From Paucibacter sp. B2R-40 (GTDB lineage Bacteria > Pseudomonadota > Gammaproteobacteria > Burkholderiales > Burkholderiaceae_C): DNA of 64,000 nucleotides. Below, one piece after another: positions 31,311-42,007 of this stretch (position 1 is its first letter; every line of letters begins with the position of its first letter). The translations under genes and the position numbers were made by a program. Where the stretch lies: NCBI RefSeq assembly GCF_025717555.1, contig NZ_JAJIRP010000006.1, positions 243 to 64,242 of the forward strand, written 5' to 3'. The notes beneath the pieces were generated by a model, which saw only the letters and a program-made list of their open reading frames with translations, was not told the DNA's origin and made no database searches.

Positions 31311-31364
31311 CTCAAAATTTCCGCGCTCGAAATTTCCGCATTCAAAGACCCCGCACTCAAAAAA
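31311..31364. repeat. 15-bp imperfect tandem repeat
   Basis: Three full units (31311-31325, 31326-31340, 31341-31355) and a partial fourth follow the pattern YTCRAAATTTCCGCR. Units 1 and 2 differ at two positions; unit 3 is more diverged. It occupies the space between the tRNA-Leu terminator and the opposing terminator at 31357-31397, and no gene is supported there. Confidence 0.75.
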
Positions 31365-31397
31365 CAAGCCGACTCGAATGCACCGGGTCGGCTTGTT
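31357..31397 (-). terminator. Intrinsic terminator of the purA-phosphoribosyltransferase unit
   Basis: AACAAGCCGAC (31363-31373) pairs with GTCGGCTTGTT (31387-31397). On the minus strand the stem is followed by TTTTTTGAG, making a convincing terminator 30 bp beyond the phosphoribosyltransferase stop. Confidence 0.88.
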
Positions 31398-31426
31398 GTT
31401 TGCATAGATCGATGCTGGTTGTCGGT

Positions 31427-31948
31427 TTAAACGACGAACTTCTTGGCCAGAGCATCCGGCCGCATATCGTCATACTCTTCAAACGGCTGATGAATCCAAG
31501 GGCTGGTCTCGAGCATCTCGACAAAGTAGTCCGGCGTATAGCTCGACACACCTTTGGTCCAGATCACCGCCGAACGCAACTCGGTGATGGACGGCATGCC
31601 GCGCAGGCGCTCCACCACTGCCTTCAAGGTCACGCCTGAGTCGGCCAGATCATCGACCAGCAGGACCCTTCCCGCCAAGTCACCCTTGGGCATGGTGATG
31701 TACTTGGCCATATCCAGGCGACCCTGAATCGTGCCGGCCTCGGCGCGATAGGAACTCGTCGACATGATGCCCAGCGGCTTGTCGAACACGCGCGACAAGA
31801 CATCACCTGGACGCATGCCACCACGCGCCAGACAAAGGATCTGATCAAATTCCCAGCCGGACGCATGAATCTTCAGCGCCAAGCGCTCCGTCAGCATGTG
31901 GTATTCGTCCCAGGACACGTAAAGATGCTTGCCGTCGTCGGTCAACAT
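31427..31948 (-). CDS. Phosphoribosyltransferase domain protein
   Basis: Type I phosphoribosyltransferase fold, probably a purine salvage enzyme of the hypoxanthine/xanthine-guanine type; the base used is not known. The product has 173 residues from the ATG at 31948 (GGAG 9 nt upstream); a TTG nine bases earlier is a weaker start. The PRPP-binding loop VLLVDDLADSGVTLKAV lies near residues 90-106 and an ILCLARGGMRPGDVLS segment near 37-52. It is downstream of purA by about 40 bp, supporting a purine link, and ends the long minus-strand run at a terminator. Confidence 0.85.
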   Translation of the reverse strand: MLTDDGKHLYVSWDEYHMLTERLALKIHASGWEFDQILCLARGGMRPGDVLSRVFDKPLGIMSTSSYRAEAGTIQGRLDMAKYITMPKGDLAGRVLLVDDLADSGVTLKAVVERLRGMPSITELRSAVIWTKGVSSYTPDYFVEMLETSPWIHQPFEEYDDMRPDALAKKFVV

Positions 31949-31988
31949 ATTGGGCAACTCCAGTTTGATGATTTAAGGACCAAGCGCT

Positions 31989-33371
<1,383 letters not shown>

Positions 33372-34535
33372 TCACAGCGCGCGCAACACCCACTGAGTGT
33401 CAATCTGCACCAACTCACGGTCGCAGTCGAATTCATCACCCTCATGCTCATGGCCCGGCAAAATGCAGACCACGGTCTCGCCGGCCGCACGCAAAGCACG
33501 CACCGCAGCACGCAAGCCAACGGCCTCACCCCAAGGCGCCCTCACGGCAGCACGCAGCCGCGTCGGCGGACTCAAGGCTTCCAGCGCCTTCAAATCGAGG
33601 CTGAAGCCTACCGCCGGGCGGCGCCTACCGAATACCGCGCCCACTTCGTCGTAGCGCCCGCCGCGCAAGACCGCATCGCTGGAACCTTCGGCATAGAGCG
33701 CGAAACGCACGCCACTGTAATAGGCATAGCCGGTCATGTCAGCCAAGTCGAAACCGAGGCGGATCGCGGGGTGAGTCTGCTGCAGATGCTCGGCCAAATA
33801 CTGCAAGTCATCCAGCGCGGCCTCTATCAAGGAGTGAGCCGGCAAGCGTTGCCGCGCCAGGCCCAAAACCTCGATGCCGCCATACAAGCCGAGCAGTTGC
33901 TGCAGGCCGTCGCGCACCGCCGCTGGCAAACTTTGGCTCAGGCCCGCCAAGGCCACCCCATCTTTGGTGGCCAAGGCGGCAACCAATTCATCCATGGCGG
34001 CGCCACTCAGCACCAAGTCTCCGAGCACACCGCGCAACAAACGAGCGTCACCCAAATCCAGGGTCGTGTGCAACAAGCCGGCGCGCGCGACAACGTCCAG
34101 CGCCAACTCCTGCACTTCAAGATCGGCCTCCAGACCTGCGTGGCCATAGATTTCGATACCGAACTGCAAGGGCTCACGTGTCGACTGCAAGCCGGCCGGG
34201 CGCGTATGCAGCACCGGGCCGCAATAGCAAAGCCGGGTCACCCCGGCGCGGTTCAACAAATGCGCATCAATGCGAGCCACCTGCGGTGTGGTGTCCGCCC
34301 GCAGGCCCAAGCTGCGCCCAGACAACTGGTCCACCAACTTGAAGGTTTGCAGATCAAGTGCATGGCCGGTGCCCGAGAGCAGCGACTCAAGATGCTCAAG
34401 CATGGGTGGGATCACCAACTCGCAGCCGTAACTCCGCGCCATATCCAGCAATTCGCGGCGGAGTTCCTCGATGCGTCTGGCCTGGGAGGGCAGCACATCG
34501 GCAATGTGCTCAGGCAGCAGCCAGGCAGAAGCCAT
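33372..34535 (-). CDS. hisZ: ATP phosphoribosyltransferase regulatory subunit HisZ
   Basis: Histidyl-tRNA-synthetase paralogue that lacks aminoacylation activity and forms the regulatory subunit of the short-form HisG in histidine biosynthesis. The product has 387 residues from the ATG at 34535. It keeps class II-like motifs such as [34 protein letters not shown] and a [23 protein letters not shown] block. A true HisS is encoded separately at 42008-43324. hisG is not in the window. An in-frame ATG at 34565 would add ten residues that the family lacks. Confidence 0.93.
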   Translation of the reverse strand: MASAWLLPEHIADVLPSQARRIEELRRELLDMARSYGCELVIPPMLEHLESLLSGTGHALDLQTFKLVDQLSGRSLGLRADTTPQVARIDAHLLNRAGVTRLCYCGPVLHTRPAGLQSTREPLQFGIEIYGHAGLEADLEVQELALDVVARAGLLHTTLDLGDARLLRGVLGDLVLSGAAMDELVAALATKDGVALAGLSQSLPAAVRDGLQQLLGLYGGIEVLGLARQRLPAHSLIEAALDDLQYLAEHLQQTHPAIRLGFDLADMTGYAYYSGVRFALYAEGSSDAVLRGGRYDEVGAVFGRRRPAVGFSLDLKALEALSPPTRLRAAVRAPWGEAVGLRAAVRALRAAGETVVCILPGHEHEGDEFDCDRELVQIDTQWVLRAL

Positions 34536-34614
34536 GTTGATGGTGGGTCCGATTAAAAACGGCATTGTACCGGGGGTAAATACCCACCGACGGCGAGTAG
34601 ACGCTCAAGCACGC

Positions 34615-34803
34615 TTATCGCCACAAAAACAAAACACCAAGCGCGCCGGCAACCATGCTGGATAGACCCACAAAACGAATTTGGCCACCACTCATGGCCA
34701 GGAGTCGTTCAAAAACCTGCCGCCAGCCGGCCGGACTGATAAAGGGCAAAAGGCCCTCTATCACCAGCATCAAGGCGAACGCCAGCCACAAAGAATCAGA
34801 CAA
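34615..34803 (-). CDS. Small membrane protein, DUF2065 (YjeT-like)
   Basis: A 62-residue protein with two hydrophobic helices (about residues 6-24 and 42-60) joined by a short polar loop, starting MSDSLWLAFALMLVIEGLLP and ending LGVLFLWR. It matches the DUF2065 family, which is found directly downstream of hflC in many proteobacteria, as here. The molecular role is unknown; its position suggests a link with the HflKC inner-membrane complex, which is inference. Confidence 0.85.
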   Translation of the reverse strand: MSDSLWLAFALMLVIEGLLPFISPAGWRQVFERLLAMSGGQIRFVGLSSMVAGALGVLFLWR

Positions 34804-34832
34804 GACGGCCCCAACTCGCTCGGGCTAGCGGC

Positions 34833-35735
34833 TTACTTGCGCGGTGCCGCCGGCGCGGCAGATGGGCCGGAACCCGAGCCACGCATGGCTTTGAAGAACT
34901 CGCTGCTTGGATCCAGGACCATCACATCGGTCTTGCTACGGAAGCTGGCGCGATAGGCATCCAAGGAGCGATAGAACTGTGCGAACTGCGGGTCGCGCCC
35001 AAAAGCGTCGGCGTACAAGGCAGAAGCCTTGGCATCACCCTCGCCCTTGATCTTTTGCGCATCCCTGTAGGCTTCGGCCACGATCACTTCGCGCTGACGG
35101 TCGGCATCAGCACGGATTTTCTCGCTTTCGGCAGCGCCGGTAGAACGCAACTCGCTCGCGACCCGCTTGCGCTCGGACTCCATCAAACGGTAGACCGAAT
35201 CGGTGATGGAGGCGGCAAAGTCGACCCGTTTGACCCGCACATCCACAATCTCGATACCAAACTGCTTTGCCTCTTGTTCGAGCCGCTTGCGCACACCTGT
35301 CATGACAGCTTCGCGCTCGGTCGACAAGACGCCTTGCACGGTGCGCTGGGTCACTTCTTCGTTCAGGGCCGCCTGCACAATCGGACTCAGTCTATTTTCG
35401 ACGTTACGCATGTCGGCGCCATTATTGCGAATGAACTGGCGCGGCTCGGCCACACGCCACTTGACCAACCAGTCGATGACCAAACTCTTCTTTTCGGCGG
35501 TAAAAATAGGCTTGGACTCGTTACTGTCCAGGGTTTGCACGCGACGATCCAACAAGACCACATTCTGCAAAGGAGGCGGCAGCTTGAACTTCAATCCCGG
35601 CTCAGTGATCACCTCCTTGATTTCACCCAGCGCATAAACCACCGCAAATTGGCGCTGGTCAATGATGAACAACATCGAGCTGGCCAACATGAAAGCGACC
35701 AACAAGCCGACGACGATAGAAACAATTCGATTCAT
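34833..35735 (-). CDS. hflC: FtsH modulator HflC
   Basis: SPFH/stomatin-family inner-membrane protein that assembles with HflK into a large periplasmic cage around FtsH and regulates its proteolysis. The product has 300 residues: an N-terminal membrane anchor (about 5-23), the SPFH domain with FAVVYALGEIKEVITEPGLKFKLP (29-52), and a coiled-coil region rich in Arg/Glu/Ala (about 175-235, with REVIVAEAYRDAQKIKGEGDA). It starts 17 bp after the hflK stop. Confidence 0.96.
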   Translation of the reverse strand: MNRIVSIVVGLLVAFMLASSMLFIIDQRQFAVVYALGEIKEVITEPGLKFKLPPPLQNVVLLDRRVQTLDSNESKPIFTAEKKSLVIDWLVKWRVAEPRQFIRNNGADMRNVENRLSPIVQAALNEEVTQRTVQGVLSTEREAVMTGVRKRLEQEAKQFGIEIVDVRVKRVDFAASITDSVYRLMESERKRVASELRSTGAAESEKIRADADRQREVIVAEAYRDAQKIKGEGDAKASALYADAFGRDPQFAQFYRSLDAYRASFRSKTDVMVLDPSSEFFKAMRGSGSGPSAAPAAPRK

Positions 35736-35752
35736 CTCTTAACTCCCTGATC

Positions 35753-37066
35753 TCAGCGGCCGTCGCGGCTACGCAAGCCGTCACGCGAACGGACATCATT
35801 GACCGGCGCGGGCGCGGAACTCTCATTCGCCGCCGCTGGTGCGGCAACCGGCGCAGTGGCGGTCACCGAACCCGCTGCTTGCATCAAGCGATCCAAAGGC
35901 AGGTGAAGCAAATTGCTGCCATTGCGACTGTCCACCATCACCTTGCTGACATTGGAGTAGACCTGCTGCATGGTGTCGATGTAGAGGCGGTCCCGCGTCA
36001 CGACCGGTGCTTTTTGATACTCGCTCAAGACGCTTTTGAAACGCTGCGCATCACCTTCGGCTTGCGCCACGACGCGCGATTTGTAGCCTTCGGCTTCTTC
36101 CATCAAACGTGCCGAGGCGCCGCGCGCTTTTGGAATCACGTCGTTGGCGTAGGCTTGCCCTTCGTTTTGCAAACGCTCACCGTCTGCGCGCGCTTTGAAA
36201 GCATCGTCAAACGCAGCCTGCACCTGCTCCGGCGGGGCAACACTTTGCACATTGACACTCTTGATCTGAATGCCGGCCTTGAGCCGGTCCAACTGTGTCT
36301 GCACCGACTTGGCCAAGTCGATACCGATAGCATCACGCTGCTCGTAGAGCACCGAGTCCATGCGGCTCTTGCCGACGATTTCACGCACCGCCGACTCCGC
36401 CGCCAAGGTCACCGCGTCGTCAGGGCTGCGGTTTTCAAACAAATAGTCGCGAGCGTTTTTGAGCGTGTATTGCACCGTAAAACGGATATCGACAATGGCC
36501 TCATCCAAGGTCAACATCGACGAGTCACGCAGGCCGGTGGCCGGCACGACGGAATTGCGACCCACCTCGACCTGGCGCAACTGCGTCACCGAGACAATTT
36601 CATCGGCTTGAAACGGATAGGGCAAGCGCCACTGAAAGCCGGCCTCGACCGTTTTGCTGTATTTGCCGAACGAGGTCACCACGCCTTGCTGACCTTCTTG
36701 CACGATGAAGAAGCCGCTGCCCAACCAACCCAGCAAAACGACACCACCGATCAGGCCCGCACCGATGCCGGCGCTCTTCATGTCGGGCTGAAAGTTATTG
36801 CCCCCACCCCCCGAATCGTTGCCACCAGAGGCTTCGGGTTTGGCCCCAAACAAGCCGGACAACTTGCGATTGAAGTCACGCCACAGCTCATCGAGATCCG
36901 GTGGGCCATCATTGCGACCATTGCTCTCAGTCCGGCCTGCACGCCAGCCACTAGGCAACAAGCCCGCCAACAAGGCCAGCGTGGCCGCAGCCAGCGGCCT
37001 CAGTCGTTCTGCGCTGCGTAACTCTTGCCGCGAGCGGCTCACTGGCTCAAAGGTATTCATGCTCAT
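35753..37066 (-). CDS. hflK: FtsH modulator HflK
   Basis: SPFH-domain partner of HflC. The product has 437 residues. The canonical part begins near residue 52 with DGPPDLDELWRDFNRKLSGLFG, then a Gly/Asn-rich linker, the membrane helix (about 100-121), the SPFH domain and a coiled coil (DVIPKARGASARLMEEAEGYKSRV). Upstream of the canonical start are about 50 extra residues with a hydrophobic stretch at 24-41. The extended start is supported by an ATGA overlap with the hflX stop. The C-terminal tail is Ala/Pro-rich and ends in a doubled SRDG motif. Confidence 0.94.
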   Translation of the reverse strand: MSMNTFEPVSRSRQELRSAERLRPLAAATLALLAGLLPSGWRAGRTESNGRNDGPPDLDELWRDFNRKLSGLFGAKPEASGGNDSGGGGNNFQPDMKSAGIGAGLIGGVVLLGWLGSGFFIVQEGQQGVVTSFGKYSKTVEAGFQWRLPYPFQADEIVSVTQLRQVEVGRNSVVPATGLRDSSMLTLDEAIVDIRFTVQYTLKNARDYLFENRSPDDAVTLAAESAVREIVGKSRMDSVLYEQRDAIGIDLAKSVQTQLDRLKAGIQIKSVNVQSVAPPEQVQAAFDDAFKARADGERLQNEGQAYANDVIPKARGASARLMEEAEGYKSRVVAQAEGDAQRFKSVLSEYQKAPVVTRDRLYIDTMQQVYSNVSKVMVDSRNGSNLLHLPLDRLMQAAGSVTATAPVAAPAAANESSAPAPVNDVRSRDGLRSRDGR

Positions 37067-38358
37067 GCCTGTGTAGGATGGTTTGCGGCGGAATCCGGGT
37101 CGGCCTCCGCGCTTAAGTCTTCGGGATCAAACTCAACCCCGCTATCTTGGGGAGGCTCAGAGAAATTCAAGGCCGCGACGGGCTTGGCAGAATCACTCTG
37201 CATGGCCAGCACGATTTGTTCACGCAAGATGTCCAGGCCGCTACCGTCCAGCGCGCTGACGAAGACGCGCGCCGCGCGCAAGCCGGCACCCCCTCCGTCG
37301 CCGGGGCGCTCGATCCAATCCAGTTGCTCTCGCGGGCGCTGGTCTTCTTCCAGCATGTCTTGCTTGTTATAAACAATGATTTGCGGAATCGATGCGGCGC
37401 CGATGTCATCCAGCACGCGCTCGACTTCAAGCATTTGTTCGTCCAAAACCGGCGATGCGGCGTCGACGACATGCAGCAACAAATCGGCGTCGGCAGCCTC
37501 CTGCAAAGTGGCTCGAAACGCGACCACCAGCTTGTGCGGCAGGTCACGGATAAAGCCGACCGTATCCGACAGCGACACGCTGGCACCGGCCTGCTCCAGA
37601 TAAAGCGAGCGAGTGGTCGTATCCAGCGTGGCGAACAATTGATCAGCGGCGTAGCTGCGCGCCTTCACCAGTGCATTGAACAGCGTCGACTTGCCGGCAT
37701 TGGTGTAGCCCACCAGCGACACACGAAATACGCTGTTACGTGCGCGGGCTCGCTGCTGGGTGCTGCGCTGGCGCTCGACTTTCTTGAGCTTTTCTTTGAT
37801 GGTCTTGATGCGGTCGTCGATCATGCGCCGATCGAGCTCGATCTGGGCCTCACCGGGGCCGCCGCGCATGCCGATGCCGCCGCTTTGACGCTCCAAATGG
37901 CTCCAGCGCCGCACCAGCCGCGTCGCCAGATACTGCAGCCTGGCCAACTCGACCTGCATCTTGCCTTCAGCGCTCTTGGCCCTGGCAGCGAAGATCTCCA
38001 GGATCAAGGCGGTGCGGTCGGCGACCGGCACACCCAATACGCGCTCCAAATTGCGCTGCTGAGCGGGTGAAATCGCCTGATCGAACAAAACCGTGTGGGC
38101 TTGATGGGCCTGCACCAGCAGCTTGATTTCATCGGCTTTGCCGGAGCCGACGAAGAGGGCCGCGTCGGGCGCCTGGCGGCGTGCAATGACCCGAGCTACC
38201 GGCGTATCGCCAGCCGATTCGGCGAGCAGGGCAAGCTCATCAAGCGTCGCGTCAAACGTCGATCCAGCCTTGGAGGAACGGCCGAAGTCAACGCCAACCA
38301 AAATCGCGCGAGCTTCCTCAAGAGGTGGCTGCGCGGGGTGGGATGAAGGAGATGTCAA
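37063..38358 (-). CDS. hflX: GTPase HflX
   Basis: Ribosome-associated GTPase of the Obg-HflX superfamily, known to split stalled 70S ribosomes after heat stress. The product has 431 residues. The N-terminal HflX domain includes VGSGKADEIK and DQAISPAQQRNLE (family signature); a basic helical linker around residues 190-210 is followed by the G domain with GYTNAGKSTLFNALV (G1), DTVGFIRDLPHKLVVAF (G3) and VYNKQDM (G4). It is 26 bp downstream of hfq and overlaps hflK, giving hfq-hflX-hflK-hflC. Confidence 0.96.
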   Translation of the reverse strand: MTSPSSHPAQPPLEEARAILVGVDFGRSSKAGSTFDATLDELALLAESAGDTPVARVIARRQAPDAALFVGSGKADEIKLLVQAHQAHTVLFDQAISPAQQRNLERVLGVPVADRTALILEIFAARAKSAEGKMQVELARLQYLATRLVRRWSHLERQSGGIGMRGGPGEAQIELDRRMIDDRIKTIKEKLKKVERQRSTQQRARARNSVFRVSLVGYTNAGKSTLFNALVKARSYAADQLFATLDTTTRSLYLEQAGASVSLSDTVGFIRDLPHKLVVAFRATLQEAADADLLLHVVDAASPVLDEQMLEVERVLDDIGAASIPQIIVYNKQDMLEEDQRPREQLDWIERPGDGGGAGLRAARVFVSALDGSGLDILREQIVLAMQSDSAKPVAALNFSEPPQDSGVEFDPEDLSAEADPDSAANHPTQA

Positions 38359-38384
38359 GGTGATTCGAGCGGGCTCTGACGAAT

Positions 38385-38639
38385 TTAAGCCGCGCTATCG
38401 TCATCAGCGCCATCAGCGGCGGTATGGAAATTGACCGCACGGCCTGGCACCACGGTCGAGATGGCGTGCTTGTAGACCATTTGAGTGACGGTATTGCGCA
38501 GCAGCACCACATACTGATCGAAGGACTCGATCTGGCCTTGCAATTTGATGCCGTTGACCAAGTAGATGGACACAGGGACATGCTCTTTGCGCAGCAGGTT
38601 CAGGAAGGGATCTTGCAAGAGTTGGCCTTTATTACTCAC
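38385..38639 (-). CDS. hfq: RNA chaperone Hfq
   Basis: Sm-like hexameric RNA-binding protein that pairs small RNAs with mRNAs. The product has 84 residues. It starts [18 protein letters not shown], contains Sm1 ([25 protein letters not shown]) and Sm2 ([10 protein letters not shown]) and ends with a short acidic tail of about 15 residues. The start codon is GTG at 38639 with GGAG 8 nt upstream. A TATATT -10-like element on the minus strand (38670-38675) suggests a local promoter between der and hfq. Confidence 0.97.
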   Translation of the reverse strand: MSNKGQLLQDPFLNLLRKEHVPVSIYLVNGIKLQGQIESFDQYVVLLRNTVTQMVYKHAISTVVPGRAVNFHTAADGADDDSAA

Positions 38640-38729
38640 GATATGCTCCGTGTTGTGAGAGGGTTTGAAAATATAGATTCGACCTTAACACAGGCGCGCA
38701 CGCGCTGACCCGTGAAGCCAATGGACCGC

Positions 38730-40070
38730 TCAGTCTTTGTCGCTGAACGGATTCTTCGATGAGCGCATTTCAATGCGCATGGGTGTGCCGACCAATTTGT
38801 AATGCGCACGAATACGGCCTTCCAGATAGCGCTTGTAGACCTCGGTCACGCCTTCCAGTGAGTTGCCATGAACGATCACCAGCGGCGGGTTCATCCCGCC
38901 TTGATGAGCGTAACGCAGCTTGGGGCGGAAATGCCCGCTGCGTTTAGGCGTTTGGTGCTCGACCGCTTCTTGAATCAAGCGCGTCAAGACCGGTGTCGTC
39001 ATCTTGCGGAAGGCCGAGGCATAGGCATCGGCAAATGCACCCCACAAGGGCGCAATTCCCTGGCGCTTCAGGGCCGAGATATTGTGGATTGGGGCAAACT
39101 TCAAGAAGCCCAGGCGCTGCACGATGGAGCGCTGCAGGATTTCGCGCTGATAGCTGTCGATCGCGTCCCATTTATTGATGGCCAAGACCACCGCGCGGCC
39201 GCTCTCCAGGATGTAGCCGGCGATATGAGCGTCTTGGTCCGACACGCCTTGCGTGGCGTCCAGCAGCAGCAGCACGACGTTGGCATCCGCAATAGCTTGC
39301 AGTGTTTTGACGACCGAAAACTTCTCCACCGCCTCAAACACCTTGCCCTTGCGACGCAATCCGGCCGTGTCGATCAGCTCGAATTTTTGGCCATTGCGCT
39401 CGAAGGGCACGCTGATGGCGTCGCGCGTCGTGCCGGGCATATCAAACGCGACCAGGCGCTCTTCACCCAACCAGGTGTTGATCAAGGTGCTCTTACCCAC
39501 ATTGGGGCGGCCGGCCACGGCCAGGCGGATCACGCCGTCCGGCGCTTGTTCTTCCGCACCCTCTTCTTCGTCCTCAAACTCAAAAGGCTCGAGCACCGCT
39601 TCCATCAGGCTGCGTATGCCCTGGCCATGCGAGGCCGAAATCGGATGCGGCTCGCCCATGCCGAGCTCGAAGAACTCGCCCAGCAGCGGCGACTCACTCA
39701 TGCCCTCGGCCTTGTTTACACACAGGAAAATGCGCTTACTGGCCTGGCGCAAATAGCGGGCGATATCAGAGTCTTGCGCCGACAGGCCCAGCCTCACATC
39801 GACCACAAACACCACCGCGTCGGCCTCGGCCACCGCTTGGCGGGTCTGCTTGGCCATTTCCTTGACGATGCCGGTCGTGCTATCGGGCTCGAAGCCACCG
39901 GTGTCAATCACCGTGAACTCTTGGTTGCCGATGCGTCCATCACCGTAATGGCGATCCCGGGTCAGGCCGGCAAAGTCGGCCACGATCGCATCGCGCGTCT
40001 TGGTCAAGCGGTTGAACAGCGTGGACTTGCCCACATTGGGGCGACCTACTAGGGCGATGACCGGTTTCAT
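38730..40070 (-). CDS. der: Ribosome biogenesis GTPase Der (EngA)
   Basis: Essential GTPase with two tandem G domains that acts in 50S assembly. The product has 446 residues. G1 motifs [12 protein letters not shown] (about 8-19) and [12 protein letters not shown] (about 186-197) mark the two domains, joined by an acidic linker ([15 protein letters not shown]). The KH-like C-terminal domain ends with [16 protein letters not shown]. It lies between bamB and hfq in the conserved order hisS-yfgM-bamB-der. Confidence 0.97.
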   Translation of the reverse strand: MKPVIALVGRPNVGKSTLFNRLTKTRDAIVADFAGLTRDRHYGDGRIGNQEFTVIDTGGFEPDSTTGIVKEMAKQTRQAVAEADAVVFVVDVRLGLSAQDSDIARYLRQASKRIFLCVNKAEGMSESPLLGEFFELGMGEPHPISASHGQGIRSLMEAVLEPFEFEDEEEGAEEQAPDGVIRLAVAGRPNVGKSTLINTWLGEERLVAFDMPGTTRDAISVPFERNGQKFELIDTAGLRRKGKVFEAVEKFSVVKTLQAIADANVVLLLLDATQGVSDQDAHIAGYILESGRAVVLAINKWDAIDSYQREILQRSIVQRLGFLKFAPIHNISALKRQGIAPLWGAFADAYASAFRKMTTPVLTRLIQEAVEHQTPKRSGHFRPKLRYAHQGGMNPPLVIVHGNSLEGVTEVYKRYLEGRIRAHYKLVGTPMRIEMRSSKNPFSDKD

Positions 40071-40147
40071 ATTTTTATTTTTCTCACTACAAAGGATTCA
40101 AGGCCGACTCGTAACTCGTACAAAGAGGCAGGCGCCGATTTTCGGCC

Positions 40148-41272
40148 CTATTCGGGTCGCATGGCAAACAATCCGCCGTTGCGGGTCGCAACCAAGATCG
40201 TATTGCCCGACACCACCGGTGCCGCAGCCACGGCCGAACCATCGGTCGACAGGCGCAACTGCGTCTTGCCGGTGGCGGCGGAGATGAAGTGCACCTGGCC
40301 TTCAAAGTCTCCGACGATCACCGTAGCGCCCAAAATCAGCGGCGCGCTGAGGCGGCGATTGAGGAACTGCTCGGCAGTCCAAAGCACGTCACCGTTGCTG
40401 ATATTCCAAGCACTCAGGCGGTCGGATGCGTCCCCGGCCACGACTCGGCTGGCGTCGACCCCCACGCCCAGGGTGCCGCCGACATTGCGGCTCCAAATCA
40501 AGCTGCCACGCTCGGCATTGACACAGCCCACTGCTGATTGAAAAGCTCGTGCGCACAAGCTCTCGCCGCTGCGCGCCAGCGGCCCGACCAAATCGGCCAA
40601 ACGCTCGACTTCATTGGTGCCGCGTGGGCTGGCCACGCTGGCCTCCCACCGGATCGTGCCGCGCAATGGATCTACGCCGGCCATGCGGGTGCCCTGCCCG
40701 ACGATCAAAGTATCTTTGAAAGCAGCAATGATGCCGGGCTGCGCCAGCGTCAGCGGCTCACCCGGGCGACGCAAGATCCAGATCTTGTCGCCATTCTTGA
40801 CGTCATAAGCATGCACCTGACGGTCTACGGTCAGTACGAACACGCGCTCACCGGCGACCAAAGGCGCCGCAACGACCGGCGTTGGCAGCGTCTTGCGCCA
40901 GACAACCTGACCCGCATCCAAGGCCACGACCTCATTGCCCGTTGTCACTACGGCGGCATAGCGGCCATCACTGCCCACACCAGCGGCGAGCTTTTGGCCA
41001 ACATTGCCACTCCACAGCGCGCGCCCGTCGCTGGCCTGCAGCGCTTGCACCGTGCCGTCGCTGCCCGCCACCACGAATTGCTCACCGACCGAAGTCACCG
41101 CGAGTGGAAACTTGACGGTGTCAAGTCGCGCCGTCCAGACCACGCGGCCTGCAATTGCCGGCGTGATCTGTTCCAACTCGGCGGGCTTTGTCGCCGTTGA
41201 CGAACTGAACACGGAACAACCGGCCAGCGACCCGAGCATCAACGCCGCAGCAGCGAAGTACTTCAAGCTCAT
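40148..41272 (-). CDS. bamB: Outer membrane protein assembly factor BamB
   Basis: Lipoprotein of the BAM complex with an eight-bladed PQQ-like beta-propeller. The product has 374 residues. The lipoprotein signal MSLKYFAAAALMLGSLAGC places the acylated Cys at residue 19. Repeated W-x-x-x-x-G-type blade motifs follow, for example DGRALWSGNVGQKL, AGVDPLRGTIRWEASV and NISNGDVLWTAEQ. Its start overlaps the yfgM stop by ATGA, so it is coupled to the upstream gene. Confidence 0.95.
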   Translation of the reverse strand: MSLKYFAAAALMLGSLAGCSVFSSSTATKPAELEQITPAIAGRVVWTARLDTVKFPLAVTSVGEQFVVAGSDGTVQALQASDGRALWSGNVGQKLAAGVGSDGRYAAVVTTGNEVVALDAGQVVWRKTLPTPVVAAPLVAGERVFVLTVDRQVHAYDVKNGDKIWILRRPGEPLTLAQPGIIAAFKDTLIVGQGTRMAGVDPLRGTIRWEASVASPRGTNEVERLADLVGPLARSGESLCARAFQSAVGCVNAERGSLIWSRNVGGTLGVGVDASRVVAGDASDRLSAWNISNGDVLWTAEQFLNRRLSAPLILGATVIVGDFEGQVHFISAATGKTQLRLSTDGSAVAAAPVVSGNTILVATRNGGLFAMRPE

Positions 41273-41952
41273 TTAGCTGCTCCATTTGCCGCTGCCGAGG
41301 CCGCCGCTTCAACCGAGGCCACGCCCAGCGTGGCCAACTTGGCTTCGATCAAACGACGGTAGTCCTGCTTGCTATTCATCGCTGCATAAGCCTTTTGATA
41401 CTCGGCACGCGCCAACTCGGGCTTGGCCTGCAGCACCCACAGATCGCCGCGGCGATCGGCCTGCAAGGCGGTGAACTCCGGCAACTTGATCGCGTCAAGC
41501 GTCTTGGCCGCTTCGGCGAATTGCTTGGCTTCCATTTGCAAACCGGCCAGGCGCAGGCGCGCCAGCTCACGGTATTCGTCGTCCGCAGCGTTGTCGGCCG
41601 CCCAAGCCAGGCTGGCACGCGCGGCTTCGGCTTGACCCTTGTCGTATTGCAACTTGGCCGCTTGCATCGCGGCCTGCGCGGTATAGGTCGTCTTCGGATA
41701 ACGCTCCTTCAGATCGCCAAAGACGCGACCCGCCTTGTCGGCGTCCCCAGCCTGCAAGGCCCGGTCAAGCTCTTCGTACATGGCTGCCGCCTTGACGGCT
41801 TGATCACGCTGCCACCAGGTCCAGCCGTTCCAGGCGGCAAAACCGGCCAACACCAGGGTGATGGCCCAGGTGATCAGATTGCCATATTGCTTCCAAAAAG
41901 CCTTCAGCTGATCCAGCTGTTCTTGTTCTTCGAGATCGAGATGCGTCGCCAT
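41269..41952 (-). CDS. YfgM-like ancillary SecYEG translocon / TPR protein
   Basis: Inner-membrane protein with one N-terminal transmembrane helix and a periplasmic tetratricopeptide-like domain (DUF2133 family). In E. coli YfgM binds SecYEG and the chaperone PpiD. The product has 227 residues from the ATG at 41952: cytoplasmic HLDLEEQEQLDQLKAFWKQYG, membrane helix at about 25-43, then helical repeats such as AGRVFGDLKERYPKTTYTAQ and ELARAEYQKAYAAM. The frame extends 31 residues upstream into hisS but this is out-of-family. Gene order hisS-yfgM-bamB-der is conserved. Confidence 0.9.
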   Translation of the reverse strand: MATHLDLEEQEQLDQLKAFWKQYGNLITWAITLVLAGFAAWNGWTWWQRDQAVKAAAMYEELDRALQAGDADKAGRVFGDLKERYPKTTYTAQAAMQAAKLQYDKGQAEAARASLAWAADNAADDEYRELARLRLAGLQMEAKQFAEAAKTLDAIKLPEFTALQADRRGDLWVLQAKPELARAEYQKAYAAMNSKQDYRRLIEAKLATLGVASVEAAASAAANGAAK

Positions 41953-42007
41953 GGATGAAATTTGCTCGGAATTTATTGGAATAGAAATGGGCGAAATTAG
42001 CCCGCGA

